From Verrucomicrobiota bacterium (lineage in GTDB: Bacteria; Chlamydiota; Chlamydiia; Chlamydiales; Rhabdochlamydiaceae): 6,914 nucleotides of DNA. A program made the position numbers and the translations under genes. Under the pieces are notes generated by a model. That model did not search any database. It saw only the letters and a program-made list of their open reading frames with translations, and was not told the DNA's origin. Positions 1 to 6,016 of this stretch are shown in pieces (the stretch's first letter is position 1; each line of letters opens with the position of its first letter). Location of the stretch: positions 1 to 6,914 of the forward strand of contig CAJCIW010000120.1 of NCBI GenBank assembly GCA_903970455.1. Reading direction: 5' to 3'.

Positions 1-710
1 GCTGTGAGGTTGACGACCCCGTAGCTGAGTTTCCCTAAAACAAGTTCGTAAAGAATAATGCCGAGCGAATAAATATCGGTTGAGAAAGTCACCGACGAAG
101 GATCTTCTTTTTGTTCGGGGCTCATGTAATTGGGCGTGCCCAAGAATCCCCCGGGGGTTCCCCTCTTTTTTCCTTCTTCGCGCAGCTGGGCGATCCCAAA
201 ATCGATGACTTTGATCTCTCCTTCTTCATTGATCAGGATATTTTCCGGTTTTAAATCGCGGTGAATAACGCCGTGGGAATGCAGATGGAGAAGAGCGAAT
301 CCGACCTGGAGGACGGTTTCGAGGGCGAACCGCATGGACAGCGAATGTTGCATGATGAATTGCTTGAGGGAGATCCCATGGATAAGCTCCATGGCAATGT
401 AAAGCCCATTTTCCCATTCGCCTTGGCCGTAAAGCTTAACGATGTTGGGATGATTGGTCAGGGAAATGGCCTTTGCTTCATTTAAAAATCGATTCACGGC
501 CTCGGAATGGGCAACGTAAGAGGGGGAAAGGACCTTGATGATGAGCGCTTTTTTTATCTCGGGGTCTAGCCCAAGATAGAGCAGGCTCATGCCTCCTTTG
601 TTAAAGAGGCTTTCGATTTTATAAGGCCCGATCATCGAAGGAACGGCAGGCTCCTCTTCCCCTGAAATCATGTCGGGAAGAGTATTTTGTTTATAAAAAG
701 AGCCTCTCAT
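1..710 (-). CDS. pkn5: Pkn5-type Hanks Ser/Thr protein kinase, 3' end outside window
   Basis: I translated this by hand from the ATG at 708-710 to the window edge, giving 236 full codons with no stop. It shows a eukaryotic-like kinase fold: a modified glycine loop (FNKGGMSLLYLG, residues 36-47), the ATP-binding Lys59 (LIIKVL), alpha-C Glu78, the catalytic loop HRDLKPEN (150-157, Asp152), DFG (170-172), SPE in place of APE (197-199), and the subdomain IX Asp212 in STDIYSLG. All core catalytic residues are therefore present, although the glycine loop keeps only part of GxGxxG. The position directly after cdsQ matches C. trachomatis CT672-CT673 (pkn5). In C. pneumoniae, Pkn5 is reported as a T3S substrate, and the related kinase PknD phosphorylates the T3S protein CdsD. 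The start lies 1 base after the cdsQ stop with no clear Shine-Dalgarno, so translation probably depends on coupling to cdsQ. The C-terminal half and any further domain cannot be seen. Kinase identity is near certain; the Pkn5 label rests on synteny. Confidence 0.93.
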   Translation of the reverse strand, partial: MRGSFYKQNTLPDMISGEEEPAVPSMIGPYKIESLFNKGGMSLLYLGLDPEIKKALIIKVLSPSYVAHSEAVNRFLNEAKAISLTNHPNIVKLYGQGEWENGLYIAMELIHGISLKQFIMQHSLSMRFALETVLQVGFALLHLHSHGVIHRDLKPENILINEEGEIKVIDFGIAQLREEGKKRGTPGGFLGTPNYMSPEQKEDPSSVTFSTDIYSLGIILYELVLGKLSYGVVNLT

Positions 711-711
711 T

Positions 712-1920
712 TTAGCCTAGTTGAAGGATTTTCACGCCGAGCATGTCGCCTAATTTGATCAGCTCTGCCTTAGCGACTTTTTTCCCATCCACGGTTAGAT
801 CGACGCCCTGTTCGGGTTTGATCGGAAGCTCAAGCACATTCCCAGGGGAAAGTTGGAGAAGCTTATCGAGATTGATCCGCAAGCGGGCCACCTCCACGGT
901 TAATGTAATAGGAATTTCGCTGGCAGGGATCATCTTTTCGCTCATCCCTTCAGCGCTTTCGGCGGACCAAAGATGATTCTCCTCAGCTCCTATCTCACCA
1001 CTTTCTTCTGAAGTGAATTCGGCTTCTTCAGAAATTTCTTCCGGTTTTTCCTCATCTTGAGGGGTATGGGGATTCATGGGTTTTTGCTCCTCGCGGTAAA
1101 AAGCGTAATCGACAATTTTTAAACTGTTTTCCTTCAACCTCGCGCGCAGAAGAGGCGTGTTGAGGAGTCTCAGGACAGCAGTCCCTTTATGCGTTTGGGG
1201 ATCAAAGGTGCATCGGTCGAGGAGAATGAAATCTCCGACGGATACATTTTTCCATTCCGTTAAAGAGAGCGCCGTTTGACCGACTTCGACTTGGATCGGG
1301 AGATCGATCTGTTTGGCGAATGCGCTGGTCAATGGGGCCGGCTCCCGATTGGCAAAGTGGGTTTTGAATTCTTGATGAAAAGCTGCTGGGCAGACGAGCC
1401 TTCCCCAGCATGTCTGTTTCGGGTGTTGGATTTCGACATCGACGCAGAGAGATTCTTCTTGCGGAAATTCGGCTCGTTTCCCGATCTTTGGCGAGAGATC
1501 GCCAAATGTATTGAGTTCATGAATGGCGGCAAGTGCTTTCGTCGCAAGAAAATAATAAAATCCTTCTTGAAATTTGGGCGAGGAAAACCCTTTGGTCCCA
1601 TTGCCGGGGAGTAAGAGGAGCGCTGTCAATTTTGCCACATCTTCTTTTCCCATGATCCAGAACACTTTTCCGCTCAATGGAGCCATTTCCAAAGGGATAG
1701 CGATACATCCAGCGCCAAGGCCTTCAGATATTTTATCGTCGCTTAAAAATTTTGTTTGGCGAGGTGAAATTCTCAATTCGGGCAGTCCCAAAGCGGAACC
1801 GATTTTTGCGGAACACTCCTCCCATGGAAAAGGGGGGGCGAATCCATGAAGGGGGATTTCTTTCGCTTCGATGAGGGCGAGATGGATTTCTTTGACCCAA
1901 TCAAGAGGCGCCTGGATCAT
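712..1920 (-). CDS. cdsQ: Type III secretion C-ring / sorting-platform protein CdsQ (SctQ/YscQ, FliN-like)
   Basis: This 402-residue protein has the two-SpoA layout of SctQ proteins. The N-terminal half (about 1-200) is poorly conserved. A first SpoA-like domain spans about 203-273 (from QIDLPIQVEVG to LKIVDYAFY). A very acidic linker (about 285-330, rich in Glu) follows, and then a clear C-terminal SpoA/FliN domain at about 336-402 (IPITLTVEVARLRI, LLQLSPGNVLEL, KLGDMLGVKIL). The family forms the cytoplasmic sorting platform under the export gate and binds the ATPase regulator and chaperone-substrate complexes. The length is slightly above chlamydial CdsQ (about 370). The start ATG at 1918-1920 is well supported: AGGAGG sits 6 bases upstream (1927-1932), and the ATG overlaps the previous stop as ATGA. 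Met282 is preceded by a strong internal Shine-Dalgarno, suggesting a separate C-terminal product (own entry). The gene is followed after 1 base by the kinase. Confidence 0.93.
   Translation of the reverse strand: MIQAPLDWVKEIHLALIEAKEIPLHGFAPPFPWEECSAKIGSALGLPELRISPRQTKFLSDDKISEGLGAGCIAIPLEMAPLSGKVFWIMGKEDVAKLTALLLLPGNGTKGFSSPKFQEGFYYFLATKALAAIHELNTFGDLSPKIGKRAEFPQEESLCVDVEIQHPKQTCWGRLVCPAAFHQEFKTHFANREPAPLTSAFAKQIDLPIQVEVGQTALSLTEWKNVSVGDFILLDRCTFDPQTHKGTAVLRLLNTPLLRARLKENSLKIVDYAFYREEQKPMNPHTPQDEEKPEEISEEAEFTSEESGEIGAEENHLWSAESAEGMSEKMIPASEIPITLTVEVARLRINLDKLLQLSPGNVLELPIKPEQGVDLTVDGKKVAKAELIKLGDMLGVKILQLG
1075..1092 (-). promoter_or_regulatory. Internal ribosome binding site and start inside cdsQ (predicted CdsQ-C, 121 aa)
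   Basis: On the minus strand GAGGAG (1087-1092) stands 9 bases before an in-frame ATG (1075-1077, Met282). Translation from there would give residues 282-402: the acidic linker plus the complete C-terminal SpoA domain. Yersinia YscQ, Salmonella SpaO and Shigella Spa33 all make such a C-terminal product from an internal start, and it joins the full-length protein in the complex. The same arrangement here is an inference. The GAGGAG also encodes Glu-Glu, so it could be chance in a Glu-rich region. Confidence 0.45.
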
Positions 1921-2627
1921 TGACGGCCTCCTTTGCTTTCTTGTTGATCGCCGTCGCTGTTTTCTTTTCTGTGGAATACCGGACGCTCTTCATTGTGAAG
2001 ATAAGTTTCAAAACGATGAATGGAAAAGTTGAAATGGCTGTTTTGAAAAGCAGACAAAAGATCGTTTTTGCAAGGGTCGATGGTGTTGATTGCCACCGGG
2101 GAGGCGACAATTTCGACGTTGAACGCTTTTGGGGCCGTACTGAATTCGCGGATGGTGATTTTTGTACCGAAAAAAACGGAAGAAGCGAATTGCGGGCCGT
2201 CGAGAAATAAAGTGGTTTCCGTTTCTCCCGATGTCTCCATCACAATCATTGTCGAGGCCATTTTTTCAAACAACGCCTGGATTTGAGGAGATAAAGAACT
2301 CTGTACGGTAGAAGACGTATTTGAAAAAGGGGAGAAAAACGGTAGAGGGATATTAGCCGGCATGGGGCCATTGCACCCATAGACTCCCTCTTTTTTTTGT
2401 TCAGCAGAAGAACGGATAGGGAGCGGAACAATCGGAGTCCCTTCCACGATTTCTTCAGCTTCCTCCTCCTCAATCAATGCAAACAAGTCTTTCTCGCGAA
2501 GGTTCTCATCGACGGGCATAGTTTTCAACAATTCGCGAAAATGCCCATCAGAGGGGTGCCCTTCCGGCGCTTCTTGCGACTCTGTGGAAACCTTCCGTAA
2601 TACAACTTGCGGCAATACTGGATTCAT
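1917..2627 (-). CDS. Short CdsP-like (CT671/SctP family) paralog
   Basis: This 236-residue protein has an N-terminal half that is low in complexity and acidic (residues about 20-65, with EEEEAEE) and probably disordered. A compact C-terminal domain lies at about 112-221. That domain is plainly homologous to the C-terminus of the preceding gene: PQFASSVFFG (145-154) and STAP (163-166) are identical in both, and the conserved LF, M, SG, TET, FN-F and R-ET positions align, for about 45% identity by eye. In Chlamydia this locus has one gene, CT671 (CdsP), proposed as the YscP-like needle-length and substrate-switch protein; here there are two. The start ATG (2625-2627) overlaps the upstream stop as ATGA and has AGGAGG 6 bases upstream (2634-2639). 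Its own stop overlaps the cdsQ start. One A8 tract occurs at 2391-2398. The general family call is good; which copy does the CdsP job is unknown. Confidence 0.8.
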   Translation of the reverse strand: MNPVLPQVVLRKVSTESQEAPEGHPSDGHFRELLKTMPVDENLREKDLFALIEEEEAEEIVEGTPIVPLPIRSSAEQKKEGVYGCNGPMPANIPLPFFSPFSNTSSTVQSSLSPQIQALFEKMASTMIVMETSGETETTLFLDGPQFASSVFFGTKITIREFSTAPKAFNVEIVASPVAINTIDPCKNDLLSAFQNSHFNFSIHRFETYLHNEERPVFHRKENSDGDQQESKGGRQ

Positions 2628-3985
2628 TGGGTTCCTCCTCCTGCGTCTTTTTCTCCCCCGGCCTTCTCTTTCCGCTTAAACAAGGGGCGATCGGTCAAAT
2701 GAGCTGTTTCGAGCCGGTTGACACGGAAATTATAGTTGCCCGCTTGAAATGCCGCCATCAAATCCTCGGCATTGCCTTGAAAAAGTGCTACTGCTTGAGG
2801 TGTCCCGATGAGTTGGATGTTATAAGCTTGAGGGGCTGTGCTGTACTCTTGGATTATAATTTGACTGCCGAAAAAAACAGAAGAGGCAAATTGAGGCGCG
2901 TTCAGAGTAATCACTGTTTCTGTGATCCCCGACATCGACATCACCGTCATCACCCCGACCATTCTGTCAAAAAGTTCCATGACTTGAGGGTGGATATTGG
3001 CATAAGAGGGTAAACCCTCCGGCGTGGCTGGGGGAACGGCTATGCCGGGGAGTTCTCCAGGGAGTCCTGACGTAGCGCCTAACCCTGCCTCCTCAACAGG
3101 CTTTTCTTTTTTTTCCCCTTCCGGTCCAGGGGCTAATGGAGGAGGCTGGGCAGGGGAAGCCCCCTGAAGTGCGGCTTCTTGAGCCAATTCTTCAGGGGTT
3201 TTTGCCGGCTTTTTGCCCTCCTTTTCTCCTCCTTCTCGACCAAGCTGTTCAAAAAATCCTGACGTGTCTCTTGCTTTTGCGGGCGAGGCTTGTTCTAATT
3301 CCGCGCCGGTCGTGCCTTTTTTTTCTGGAAGAGGGGATGCCTGTTTTGGCTCTTTGGTGCGCCCCATTCCAGGTGGAATCCCTGCAGCAGCCGGTTTTTT
3401 TTCTGGAAAGGGCCCGACCGGAGGGGGAACGCGCTGTCCTGTCTCCTGTTGTCCCGATTCCGGGGGGGCAGCAGCAGAAGGCTGTCTCGTCGGAGGGGTC
3501 ATCCCTTCAGAGACTGGGGGTTGAGGCACAAGGGGAGGTTGGGAAACAGGCCGTTCCATCATGCCTCCCTCCGAAACCGGGCTTTCTGTGAAGGCTTCCT
3601 CTTCCAGCATCCCGGAATCGTCCGCCATTTCTTCTGACGAAGGGGAAGTCATCGAGACCTTTTGAGCAGATTCTGTAGGGGAAATGCCCGGCCCCTGCAT
3701 GGCGAGCGGGCTGACTTTTTTTTCCTCATTCTCGAGAGAAAAAGGCGTAACTTGTGAAGGGGGAGTCGCAGGGGCAGTGTTCGTCCCTTCGGCCGGTTCT
3801 TCTTCCCCTTCAGCCTCTTCACGCCGCTTCCGTTTTTTCTGTTCGTCGGGATCAATTTGGCTTACTTCGGTGACTCGCTTTCGCATCGCATCTTTGAATT
3901 TATCACCCTCAACGGAACCCTTCTCTTTTTTCCCAAAACTTTCCGGAGAGCCGGAAGGCCCTTCAACTTTGCTCACATCCACCAT
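2624..3985 (-). CDS. cdsP: Long proline-rich CdsP-like (CT671/SctP, YscP-type ruler) protein
   Basis: This 453-residue protein falls into two parts. Residues 1-328 are low complexity, rich in Pro, Glu, Lys, Gly and Ser, with a basic cluster KKRKRR (50-55) and repeated PEKK motifs (194-197, 220-223); no fold is expected. Residues about 329-437 form a compact C-terminal domain (MELFDRMVGVMTVM, PQFASSVFFG, STAPQAYNIQL, NYNFRVNRLET) that corresponds in position and pattern to the end of C. trachomatis CT671. SctP/YscP/FliK proteins pair a long extended ruler segment with a C-terminal switch domain that triggers the change from needle to effector export, and this fits. It is much longer than CT671 (about 280). 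The ATG at 3983-3985 has its nearest Shine-Dalgarno (GGAGG, 4001-4005) 15 bases away, which is too far. A CTG three codons upstream (3992-3994) has the ideal 6-base spacing, so the start is slightly uncertain. It contains four A8 tracts. Confidence 0.8.
   Translation of the reverse strand: MVDVSKVEGPSGSPESFGKKEKGSVEGDKFKDAMRKRVTEVSQIDPDEQKKRKRREEAEGEEEPAEGTNTAPATPPSQVTPFSLENEEKKVSPLAMQGPGISPTESAQKVSMTSPSSEEMADDSGMLEEEAFTESPVSEGGMMERPVSQPPLVPQPPVSEGMTPPTRQPSAAAPPESGQQETGQRVPPPVGPFPEKKPAAAGIPPGMGRTKEPKQASPLPEKKGTTGAELEQASPAKARDTSGFFEQLGREGGEKEGKKPAKTPEELAQEAALQGASPAQPPPLAPGPEGEKKEKPVEEAGLGATSGLPGELPGIAVPPATPEGLPSYANIHPQVMELFDRMVGVMTVMSMSGITETVITLNAPQFASSVFFGSQIIIQEYSTAPQAYNIQLIGTPQAVALFQGNAEDLMAAFQAGNYNFRVNRLETAHLTDRPLFKRKEKAGGEKDAGGGTQ
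3317..3408 (-). repeat. Pair of 14-bp direct repeats in the ruler segment of cdsP
   Basis: The plus-strand 14-mer TTTTTTTTCTGGAA occurs at 3317-3330 and again at 3395-3408. The copies start 78 bases apart, exactly 26 codons, and both encode PEKK. Loss or gain of one unit by recombination would keep the frame. Confidence 0.7.
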
Positions 3986-4007
3986 AAAATCCAGTGTTTT
4001 CCTCCCA

Positions 4008-4036
4008 CCTATACTTCATAACGGGAACAATGTCCA
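4008..4036 (-). promoter_or_regulatory. Candidate internal promoter upstream of the long cdsP gene
   Basis: In the 81-base gap between cdsO and cdsP the minus strand reads TGGACA (4031-4036, 5 of 6 to the -35 consensus), a 17-base spacer, then TATAGG (4008-4013, 4 of 6 to the -10). Transcription would begin near 4001, close to the GGAGG and about 15 bases before the ATG. This is the only sizeable gap within the cdsO-to-kinase stretch, which makes an internal start plausible. It is a consensus match only. Confidence 0.35.
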
Positions 4037-4066
4037 GAAACACCCGAATTAAGAAGTAACTAATTT

Positions 4067-4606
4067 TTAATGATGTTTCTTTTTTTTGGAGTGAGAGTGG
4101 GCTTTTTTGCTGGCGACTTGGCGCCGTTGGTGGAGCACCGAGCCCATTTCGTCCGTTTCAACCGCTTCTTTCTGCTCGGCCAGCGCAGCCATCTCTTTTT
4201 CCCATTCTTTCCGGTGGGTCTGGATCTTTTCGACGTCTTGCTGTTTTTTAACAAGATCGTTGCGGGCGGCTTCGACCTGCAGCTTGGCTGTTTCCACGTT
4301 TTTTTGCTGTTCTTTGACTTTGATTTCCTTGGCTTTCAGTTTTTCATCGACAACTTTTAGATAGTAACGCATTTGCTGGATCTTGTCGGAAGGGGCACCT
4401 TCGTCCATTTTTTCGCGCAGCTGGGTGAGTTTGGCAAATCGATGCTCTTTAACTTCGTTACGTTCTTTCTCAACGGCGGCCAATTTTTCTTCTTCCCGCT
4501 CCAACGCCTTTTTTTTCTCGCGGAGGACCCTTTCAGCCTCATCGAGCTTTTTTTGTTTGATGATTGCGATCTGCTCAAGAGGATAGTGTTGAGAGGATTC
4601 TTCCAT
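4067..4606 (-). CDS. cdsO: Type III secretion ATPase stalk protein CdsO (SctO/YscO, CT670 family)
   Basis: This 179-residue protein is almost wholly charged heptads (Lys, Glu, Arg, Gln, Leu), consistent with a long antiparallel coiled-coil hairpin from about 10 to 150. The opening YPLEQIAIIKQKKLDEAERV and the later pair KVVDEKL and DEMGSVLHQ correspond to C. trachomatis CT670 (YPLEPVLSIKK, DEMGQLLHQ). SctO proteins, like FliJ and the gamma subunit of F1, insert into the ATPase hexamer and link it to the export gate. The gene begins 10 bases after cdsN ends, with only a weak Shine-Dalgarno (TAGG). The C-terminal tail (166-179) is unusual: it is rich in His, Lys and Ser, ending KKKKHH, and lies over an A8 tract (4080-4087). 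A second A8 tract is at 4509-4516. Length is close to the family (about 168). Confidence 0.92.
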   Translation of the reverse strand: MEESSQHYPLEQIAIIKQKKLDEAERVLREKKKALEREEEKLAAVEKERNEVKEHRFAKLTQLREKMDEGAPSDKIQQMRYYLKVVDEKLKAKEIKVKEQQKNVETAKLQVEAARNDLVKKQQDVEKIQTHRKEWEKEMAALAEQKEAVETDEMGSVLHQRRQVASKKAHSHSKKKKHH

Positions 4607-4616
4607 GAAAGAAATT

Positions 4617-5933
4617 TTACCTAAAAAGCGCTTTTAGCTGCTGCAAGGTCTCTTCGAAGCTCGATTTTTCGTCGATGAGCTGCCTTAGGAAACGATTCAC
4701 TTTATCGATGTACTTGATCGCAAAATCAGCCCCTTTGTCGGAGCCGGGTTTATATTCCCCGATGCGGATCAACAGTTCATTTTTCTTATAGTTGGCGAGG
4801 ACCTCCCGCACCTTCCCGACGAGCTGCAGGTGTTCTTTGTCGATGATGTGCGGCAAGATACGGCTGATCGATCCGAGGACATCGATGGCCGGGTAGTGGT
4901 ACTGCCTGGCCAGTTCCGAGGAAAGGATAATATGGCCGTCGAGGATGGAACGGGTCTCATCCGAAACGGGTTCATTCATATCATCCCCGGCCACGAGAAT
5001 GGTGTAAAAGGCCGTCATCGAGCCTTTCTCTGAATTTCCAGACCTTTCAAGCAGTCGGGGAAGCGTGGCGAAAACCGACGGGGTGAATCCGGCGCGGGCA
5101 GGGGGTTCGCCTGCCGCAAGGCCGATCTCGCGTAAAGCGCGCGCGAAACGGGTGACCGAGTCCATCATTAAAATGACGGTTTTTCCCTGCTCCCGGAAGT
5201 ACTCAGCGATCGCTGTGCCGACATAAGCGGCGTTGATCCTCAGTTGAGCGGCTTGATCAGACGTGGAGACGATGACGACGGACCTGGCCATCCCTTCGGT
5301 GCCCAGATCGTTTTCTAAAAACTCGCGCACTTCCCTTCCCCGTTCGCCGATCAATGAAATGACATTGACATCGGCTCGGGCGTTGCGGGCGATCATCCCC
5401 AACAGGGTCGATTTACCTCCCCCTGCCGCAGCGAAAATCCCCATCCTTTGCCCTTTCCCGCAGGTGAGGACGCCATCTATACAGCGGACACCCACGGAGA
5501 TCGGTTCTTTAATCATTTGCCGTTTCAAAGGATCGGGAGGAGGTCCGATGACGGGGTAGCTTTCTTCGACGAGTAAAGGACCTTTCGTCTCGGTATCAAG
5601 CGGCTTGCCAAGGCCGTTCAAGACCCTTCCTAAAAGTCCGGGCCCCACTTTGATATGCATCGGCATCCGCAGCGGAATGACTTCCGATGAAGGGCCTATT
5701 CCGGACATTTCTCCAAGCGGGGAAAGATAAACTTCATCCCGCGTGAAGCCGACGACTTCCGCCATGAGCGGCTCCCCATCCCGCTTGATCATGACCACTT
5801 CGCTCATCTTCACTTGAGGGACGACGGCTTTGATCAGCATGCCGACAACTTCCGTGATGCGGCCATGCACGGTGGTCAGCTCAATTTCATCCAGATGGGT
5901 GATTAACTTTTCGAAATCCGGAGGCTGGTCCAT
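4617..5933 (-). CDS. cdsN: Type III secretion ATPase CdsN (SctN)
   Basis: This 438-residue protein is full length and collinear with C. trachomatis CdsN (CT669, about 442). It has an F1-beta-like N-terminal barrel (20-95; [20 protein letters not shown]), the Walker A loop AAAGGGKST (168-176, Lys174), the catalytic glutamate in GERGREV (Glu197), Walker [13 protein letters not shown] (Asp258), [13 protein letters not shown] (276-288), and [11 protein letters not shown] with the presumed arginine finger Arg358. The C-terminal helical part (about 365-438) would contact export substrates and chaperones. The enzyme hydrolyses ATP at the cytoplasmic face of the injectisome to release chaperones and unfold substrates. 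The ATG at 5931-5933 matches the family start (MDQPPDF; MEQLTTDF in CT669). There is no good Shine-Dalgarno in front of it. An in-frame TAA stands one codon upstream, ending a possible 20-codon leader ORF. Flagellar FliI was considered and rejected on neighbours and on sequence likeness to CT669. Confidence 0.98.
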   Translation of the reverse strand: MDQPPDFEKLITHLDEIELTTVHGRITEVVGMLIKAVVPQVKMSEVVMIKRDGEPLMAEVVGFTRDEVYLSPLGEMSGIGPSSEVIPLRMPMHIKVGPGLLGRVLNGLGKPLDTETKGPLLVEESYPVIGPPPDPLKRQMIKEPISVGVRCIDGVLTCGKGQRMGIFAAAGGGKSTLLGMIARNARADVNVISLIGERGREVREFLENDLGTEGMARSVVIVSTSDQAAQLRINAAYVGTAIAEYFREQGKTVILMMDSVTRFARALREIGLAAGEPPARAGFTPSVFATLPRLLERSGNSEKGSMTAFYTILVAGDDMNEPVSDETRSILDGHIILSSELARQYHYPAIDVLGSISRILPHIIDKEHLQLVGKVREVLANYKKNELLIRIGEYKPGSDKGADFAIKYIDKVNRFLRQLIDEKSSFEETLQQLKALFR

Positions 5934-5936
5934 GAT

Positions 5937-5999
5937 TTATTTGCTAACCGGCGTTGGGGGATTTTCCCCTGTTAGAGCGACAAAAATAATAAGATCCAT
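5937..5999 (-). CDS. Possible 20-codon leader ORF upstream of cdsN
   Basis: Minus-strand ATG at 5997-5999, with GAGGG 10 bases upstream (6010-6014), opens 20 codons (MDLIIFVALTG..., ending VSK) that stop at TAA 5937-5939, 3 bases before the cdsN start and in the same frame. A small hairpin (GGGGA, 3-base loop, TCCCC; 5957-5969) lies inside it. As cdsN lacks its own Shine-Dalgarno, coupling from this ORF is possible. ORFs this short arise often by chance and no homolog is known to me. Confidence 0.25.
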   Translation of the reverse strand: MDLIIFVALTGENPPTPVSK

Positions 6000-6016
6000 G
6001 GTTAAACAACCCTCTT

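Noticed and set aside
1276..1614. Plus-strand open frame of 112 codons opposite cdsQ
   Set aside because: It is a shadow of the real reading frame, with no Shine-Dalgarno or family likeness.
3136..3591. Plus-strand open frame of 151 codons opposite the long cdsP gene
   Set aside because: It is antisense to a low-complexity, proline-rich segment, where stop codons are rare on the other strand. It has no recognisable domain, and the minus-strand gene has strong homology and coupling evidence.
3951..4018. Small minus-strand ORF (MKYRWEENTG...) overlapping the cdsP start
   Set aside because: It has about 18 codons in a different frame, no ribosome binding site, and conflicts with the cdsP start region.
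3684..4052. Plus-strand open frame of 122 codons crossing the cdsO-cdsP gap
   Set aside because: It is antisense to the start of cdsP, with Ser/Phe-rich translation typical of the complement of a Glu/Lys/Pro-rich gene.
4617..5933. Flagellar ATPase FliI instead of T3S CdsN
   Set aside because: The neighbours are CT668, CT670, CT671, CT672 and pkn5 homologs, and the sequence is collinear with chlamydial CdsN from the first residues to the LFR end (IFR in CT669).
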